The notes beneath the pieces were generated by a model, which was given only the letters and a program-made list of their open reading frames with translations, was not told the origin of the DNA and did not search any database. The position numbers and the translations under genes were made by a program. Below are positions 61,101-64,000 of a stretch of DNA of 64,000 bases, piece after piece. This DNA is from Gracilimonas sp. (GTDB lineage Bacteria; Bacteroidota; Rhodothermia; Balneolales; Balneolaceae), in assembly GCF_014762685.1 (NCBI RefSeq), contig NZ_JABURM010000008.1, positions 62,001 through 126,000 of the forward strand, given 5' to 3'. Numbering within the stretch: the first letter of the stretch is position 1; every line of letters begins with the position of its first letter.

Positions 61101-64000
61101 CTTACGCATTTCCGGCAGGTTGTAGTACCCGGCCACGACGCGCTCGGAGCGGTATTCCCCGTTGGTCTTTTTGACGATCTTTTCTTCTTCCCGGACAAAC
61201 AGGTTAATGAAGTTGTCGAGGTTTTCAATTTCGTATTTGGCCAGCAAATCCGGGGCGCACAGGTTGAGCATGTGCCATACTTCGACCGGGGAGTTCACCA
61301 CCGGGGTCGCGGTAAGCACAAACACGTTCTTATGGCCCACTTTGCTGAACAGCCACCGCGTTTTTTGCAGGGCGTCTTCGGCGCGCTGGGAAGGTTTGTT
61401 GGCTGAAATTCCCAGCTTGGCGGCTTTGGCCGAACCAAGGGCGTTCTTATAGAAATGCGCCTCGTCAAAGAACAGGCAGTCCACACCCAGCTCGTCAAAG
61501 AAAATATCGGTCTCCAGGCGCTTAGCGTGGGCCACATTTCGGAGCTTGGTTTCCCATTCTTCCATCTGCTTTTCCATGCGTTTCATCATGGAGGTCTTGG
61601 CCGCTTTCGAGATCGCCTCGTCTTCTTCCAGCAGATCCTCGAAGTTCTCCAGCATCTGGTTGAAGTAGTCGATGCGCTCCTGGTAAATACGAGCCTGCTC
61701 AGCTGGGGATAATGGCAGCGATTTAAAGGCGTGGTCGGCGATAAAGATGGCGTCCCAGTTGTAAAGCTGGGCCATCGTAAGTTCTTTGTGCTTGTCGCCG
61801 GAGGCCATTTTCATGTTGAGGACTTTGGCGTCTGGAAAGAGCATCAGGTATTCTTCCACCCATTTTTCCTGCACTTTGCCGGGCACGACAAACATGGGTT
61901 TTCGGGCGGCTCCCTGCTGGAGCAGCACTTGGGAGGTGATGATGGAAGCGAGCGTTTTTCCGGCTCCAACATCGTGGCAGTTGGCTCCTTTGCCGTTCCA
62001 CACCAGCTTTTCGGCAATGGCGCGATTGTGCTTGTACACAGTAAAGTCTTTCACCCCGTAAAAGGTGTCGCTCATGCCTCGAACCCGAAGGGTGTGCCCG
62101 TCAAAAGGCGGGTTGATCACCGCGTTATAGGTATGGTTGTAGGCGGCCTCGATCATGCCTCGGACTTCGGAGGAAGCTTTGGTGCGCACCCAGTTGTTGA
62201 ACTTTTTGGGCACGTGCGTAAGCATCCGGTTGTTGTTCTGGCGCTGTATTTTTCGCGCCCGTTCGATGAGCATCTGACCGCGTTCTCCCTTCATGGATTG
62301 CGCTTCTTTGAGCGTCATAGACGGCATGAGGTTGTCGTCCTCATCATAGAATTTCAGCGGAAAGGTGCTGTCCTGAATGTACGAGGTAATGATTTTGGTA
62401 AATGGCGTCTCGCCCCAGCCCAGGTTGTTGTCGTCGGGGGTTTCATCGCCCGTGCCCACATAACGGCCCCATTTCCGAAGCTTCATGTAGAACCGGTTGC
62501 CCAGATCCGCTTTGTCTTTGACCAGACCGGTTTCCACCTTATCGTAGTTCATTTCATCTTTTATCCACTCTTCAATGGCTTTGGCAGGCAGGTAGGTGAA
62601 CACGTGCTGCGGGTCCACAGTGATATTGTACACGTCGATCCATTCGGGTACTACCTCTTGTAGCGCCTTGATATTCTTTTCCAGCTCGTGCTCTTGAGCC
62701 AGTTGCAGCTTCTCGCGCACATTACCCGAGAGGTACTGGTAGCGAAATTCGTGGTTTCCGGTTGCCGGATTCCAGTAAAAGTCAGGGTGATCCTGGAGCG
62801 CTTTTTCCAGCTCCTCTTTGCTGGCTGTTCCTCCTTTGTACACCGACTGGTAGAAATCCACGTCCAAAGTTTCACCAATGCTTCGGCCAAACATGGCCAG
62901 CTCAGCCAAGTCGTCCGAATCTTTGACGGCGGGCACGTAGTTGCGGTTGAACATGGAATCAGCATCAATGATATCGGCGTGCACCAGTTCCCCGTTAAGC
63001 GGATCTCGCTTCACGAGCGTCGTGAGTTTGTAAAGCCGGTTGTCGAACTTGAACACCTTGCGGATGTCCTCGTCTTCATCGGGAACCCCGTACTGCTCGA
63101 TGTGACCCGATAAAAGCTGCTTGAATTCAGCACGGAGGGCGTCTTTTTCGCTCGTTTCCTGCGCCAGTGCGGTTATATAGTCGTCGTATTTGTCCAGCAG
63201 CTGACAGGCCGATCGGGTGCGCGCCTCCAGTCCGGAGCCGCCTTTGAGGGTAAGCCGCTTGAAAAACCGTCGCTGTTTCTCGTAAAAATGGTTCTCGTGG
63301 AAGACGATATTTCCCGGATGGTACGACCTTGGTAGGTCGAGCATAATGCCATCATCGGGAATGTTGTACAAGGGCATCTCGACCGGAAGCGAGTAAGGAA
63401 AAGTCAGCCCGTCAGAAAGCACGGAGTTAATAACAGATTCAGAAAGTTCACCTTTCACTCCCATACGGGAATAAAACTGTACGTGGTGCCCCTGAATATG
63501 CTCACCCAACACGTGGTTTGGGTGTTCTTTATAGTACGGGTTGTAAGAAGCGGTATAGGTTTCACCATTATAGGAGACCTGACTTTCAATCAGCTCCTCT
63601 TGGGCAAAAAGTCGGTTGAGTTTCGAGTCCACGTCCGGATGAATGTCGCCCTGATGCTCTCCATATTTCTGGAAGAAAAGAATATCGGTAGTTACCGTGG
63701 TATCGGCGTTGTCTTTAAACGCCGTTGAAGGCAGCCGGTAGGCCCCTACAAAATGGGCGCGTTGTACCATTGCCTGCCGAATGGATGGGTCTTTTTTGTC
63801 CATCGTGCCGGTTGAGGTAATTACTACCAAGAAACCACCGGGTTTTAGGGCGTCCAGGGATTTCAGGATAAAATAGTCGTGAATGCGGGGGCTAAGTGGA
63901 GCCAGCGGGTCGCGGGTGGTATGAATTTTCAGGTCCCCAAAGGGCACGTTCCCAACCACGCCAGTCAGGTTGTATAGGGAAAGATCGGTGTCGGCAAAGT
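58197..64000 (-). CDS. Giant DNA methylase-SNF2-like helicase protein (DarB-like), N-terminus cut by window
   Basis: At least 1934 codons, open to the right edge; the visible protein begins inside the methyltransferase. NVPFGD (NPPF-like motif IV) and VVITSTGTMD belong to an N6-adenine methyltransferase whose SAM-binding motif lies outside. The superfamily 2 helicase follows: Walker A VGAGKT (DNA near 61960), DEAH (near 61465), TATPV, and motif VI QQRNGRGLRQGN (near 59970). Two coiled coils and a C-terminal domain of unknown fold end the protein. Phage P1 DarB and plasmid or ICE proteins share this layout and protect or remodel incoming DNA. It leads the presumed viral structural genes. Confidence 0.9.
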   Translation of the reverse strand, partial: FADTDLSLYNLTGVVGNVPFGDLKIHTTRDPLAPLSPRIHDYFILKSLDALKPGGFLVVITSTGTMDKKDPSIRQAMVQRAHFVGAYRLPSTAFKDNADTTVTTDILFFQKYGEHQGDIHPDVDSKLNRLFAQEELIESQVSYNGETYTASYNPYYKEHPNHVLGEHIQGHHVQFYSRMGVKGELSESVINSVLSDGLTFPYSLPVEMPLYNIPDDGIMLDLPRSYHPGNIVFHENHFYEKQRRFFKRLTLKGGSGLEARTRSACQLLDKYDDYITALAQETSEKDALRAEFKQLLSGHIEQYGVPDEDEDIRKVFKFDNRLYKLTTLVKRDPLNGELVHADIIDADSMFNRNYVPAVKDSDDLAELAMFGRSIGETLDVDFYQSVYKGGTASKEELEKALQDHPDFYWNPATGNHEFRYQYLSGNVREKLQLAQEHELEKNIKALQEVVPEWIDVYNITVDPQHVFTYLPAKAIEEWIKDEMNYDKVETGLVKDKADLGNRFYMKLRKWGRYVGTGDETPDDNNLGWGETPFTKIITSYIQDSTFPLKFYDEDDNLMPSMTLKEAQSMKGERGQMLIERARKIQRQNNNRMLTHVPKKFNNWVRTKASSEVRGMIEAAYNHTYNAVINPPFDGHTLRVRGMSDTFYGVKDFTVYKHNRAIAEKLVWNGKGANCHDVGAGKTLASIITSQVLLQQGAARKPMFVVPGKVQEKWVEEYLMLFPDAKVLNMKMASGDKHKELTMAQLYNWDAIFIADHAFKSLPLSPAEQARIYQERIDYFNQMLENFEDLLEEDEAISKAAKTSMMKRMEKQMEEWETKLRNVAHAKRLETDIFFDELGVDCLFFDEAHFYKNALGSAKAAKLGISANKPSQRAEDALQKTRWLFSKVGHKNVFVLTATPVVNSPVEVWHMLNLCAPDLLAKYEIENLDNFINLFVREEEKIVKKTNGEYRSERVVAGYYNLPEMRKIIDEVMDIKSYDQLIGFYKEFPDYIQDESGNTVKGKDGKPKVLQPKFKRPKASTRNVIIEPSELHKLLFDDIILRANEVIACMKDRQCETRDNFLVITGDGSKIATDLRVYDKDFEGIDRSYLKLGAMVENVAASYGARSNPAPEAVPEDLYGDYFHRTGRGQLAVTPPHLRENPTHIEVITSKGVVKEKSGYWVVWDEKKEVYEPLHILKPKKPEHTWSEGIFGSEKEATQRAEKLNKEWEQIKASRSNPASQAIRNQIIFCDWISLHQSQGGSFHQLIKSELVKAGIPEGEIAIINGAIIGTGKDGKDYFVSSKDDKEALKKEVQDEFNQGKYRVVIGNQSIAEGMNLQKWTTDMHHMDVPYTPSQIQQRNGRGLRQGNQYPEVQIHYYLMQDSFDQYRLELVSKKQSWIDDLFFGTGREVSTGGDSESLEYEQMVAATNSDPRVKQFFEALAQKNVLDDRIDNLESEVQRLEASQAQATTDIQTRQDRMKSVVERESALQNSKLPESADKALKENLFDVQYGWNGEPYQLDIQLSADSKRISGYRMKTVLDVPENNANGRVWFHLIPDSNIADRSFYNKQTWGSIKRMASKELAAAFGWTLEEKTGQGKSISGNLGNIIATEEDFYTEYGIDIEAEKAKKDEAGNEQSFKAIKESAGMFTIKKWQPIITRKLAGLFLELEKAWIRTSESRMELLSSELRQTEKTLTELQKVLASTKSELEAAKTARENNQKTVIELNDVVNQLVAVSYDDRNELYEEINRIAPKYKIRKTITVRDVGSLKGNAPKSVPQLRENKTEHAPGKTSKRHGVLKTLYEEPLVYSGIVKELEYIDAKGYMRRMEAESDDLAMIINAKGTTIYVFPTSLMRLSKGAYNDPKAAEMFEEFHHFPADNYDYELFPPTGEKLISAGYADRILYVSDKIIYADDEKGKDNHYFHYFDAGKRPVFKYGDVYIIANVNIDGRGILN

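Larger units (their letters stand above)
51362..64000 (-). mobile_element. Putative tailless-virus (provirus or plasmid-virus) segment, right end outside window
   Basis: Twelve minus-strand genes packed with few gaps: a giant DNA methylase-helicase, a membrane protein, five beta-rich structural-type proteins, a lysozyme-like transglycosylase with a membrane anchor, an M15 peptidase and tiny membrane proteins. No terminase, portal, head protease, tape measure or tail gene is present. Gene sizes fit tailless membrane viruses (SSIP-1, SH1, P23-77). No integrase or att site is seen and the right end is cut. A packaging ATPase would be the deciding gene and is not in the window. Confidence 0.5.

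Noticed and set aside
58674-62663. Long plus-strand frames (up to 378 codons) across the methylase-helicase gene
   Set aside because: They mirror a clearly coding minus-strand gene with intact helicase motifs; their products have no recognisable domains.
1-64000. CRISPR arrays, tRNA or rRNA genes
   Set aside because: No regularly spaced repeats, cloverleaf-like sequence or rRNA signature was noticed on either strand.

Overview
The window looks like chromosomal or plasmid accessory DNA of a Bacteroidota-type bacterium, most likely from the Balneolota/Rhodothermota side. The pointers are weak Shine-Dalgarno signals, TAnnnTTG-like -7 promoter elements, an Lnb (DUF4105) protein, a CzcA-CzcC fusion, ArsR-controlled mer genes and HMA-AraC regulators. 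No rRNA, tRNA, CRISPR array, transposase or integrase was seen, so the taxonomic call is inference.

Region 1 (1-46.5 kb) is a dense metal-resistance island. It opens inside a CusB-like adaptor. A copper block follows (about 0.8-8.0 kb): a PII-like protein, a Met-rich exported protein, a SHOCT membrane peptide, a multicopper oxidase, a DUF2231 protein, a CopB (CPH-type) ATPase and small membrane proteins. Next is a complete RND efflux set (TolC-like, adaptor, RND pump) with a second PII-like protein (8.2-15.0 kb). From 15.1 to 24.7 kb lie an HMA-AraC fusion regulator, a DUF2231/CDF pair bounded by a 107-bp direct repeat, a stand-alone homologue of an ATPase N-terminal domain, a methyltransferase, a rhomboid protease, a SpoIIAA-like protein, a P1B-4 ATPase (SPC and HEGST motifs), an Lnb-like protein and a Fur-family regulator. 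From 24.8 to 33.1 kb there is a second RND system (CzcA fused to CzcC, then CzcB), a third PII-like protein, an HMA-CDF fusion, a thioredoxin and YnfA. A di-haem cytochrome, Rieske protein and porin cluster follows (33.5-36.4 kb). On the minus strand is a third complete RND system (36.5-43.1 kb) with a divergent ArsR regulator, and then arsR-merTP-merA with tandem palindromic operators (43.8-46.5 kb).

Region 2 (46.7-51.3 kb) is a small defence and addiction block. It holds a single-chain type IIG restriction-modification enzyme whose specificity half is clearly AT-rich, converging on a Panacea-Fic toxin-antitoxin-like pair.

Region 3 (51.4-64.0 kb, all minus strand) is the most unusual part. 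A very large DNA methylase-helicase, cut by the right edge, leads a tightly packed series: a membrane protein, two beta-rich proteins sized like the paired small capsid proteins of tailless viruses, three more structural-looking beta-rich proteins, a membrane-anchored lysozyme-like transglycosylase, several tiny membrane proteins and an M15-type peptidase. There is no terminase, portal, protease or tail gene. I interpret this as the structural and lysis module of a tailless, probably membrane-containing virus or provirus, broadly like Salisaeta phage SSIP-1 or the sphaerolipoviruses. The packaging ATPase that would settle this is not inside the window.
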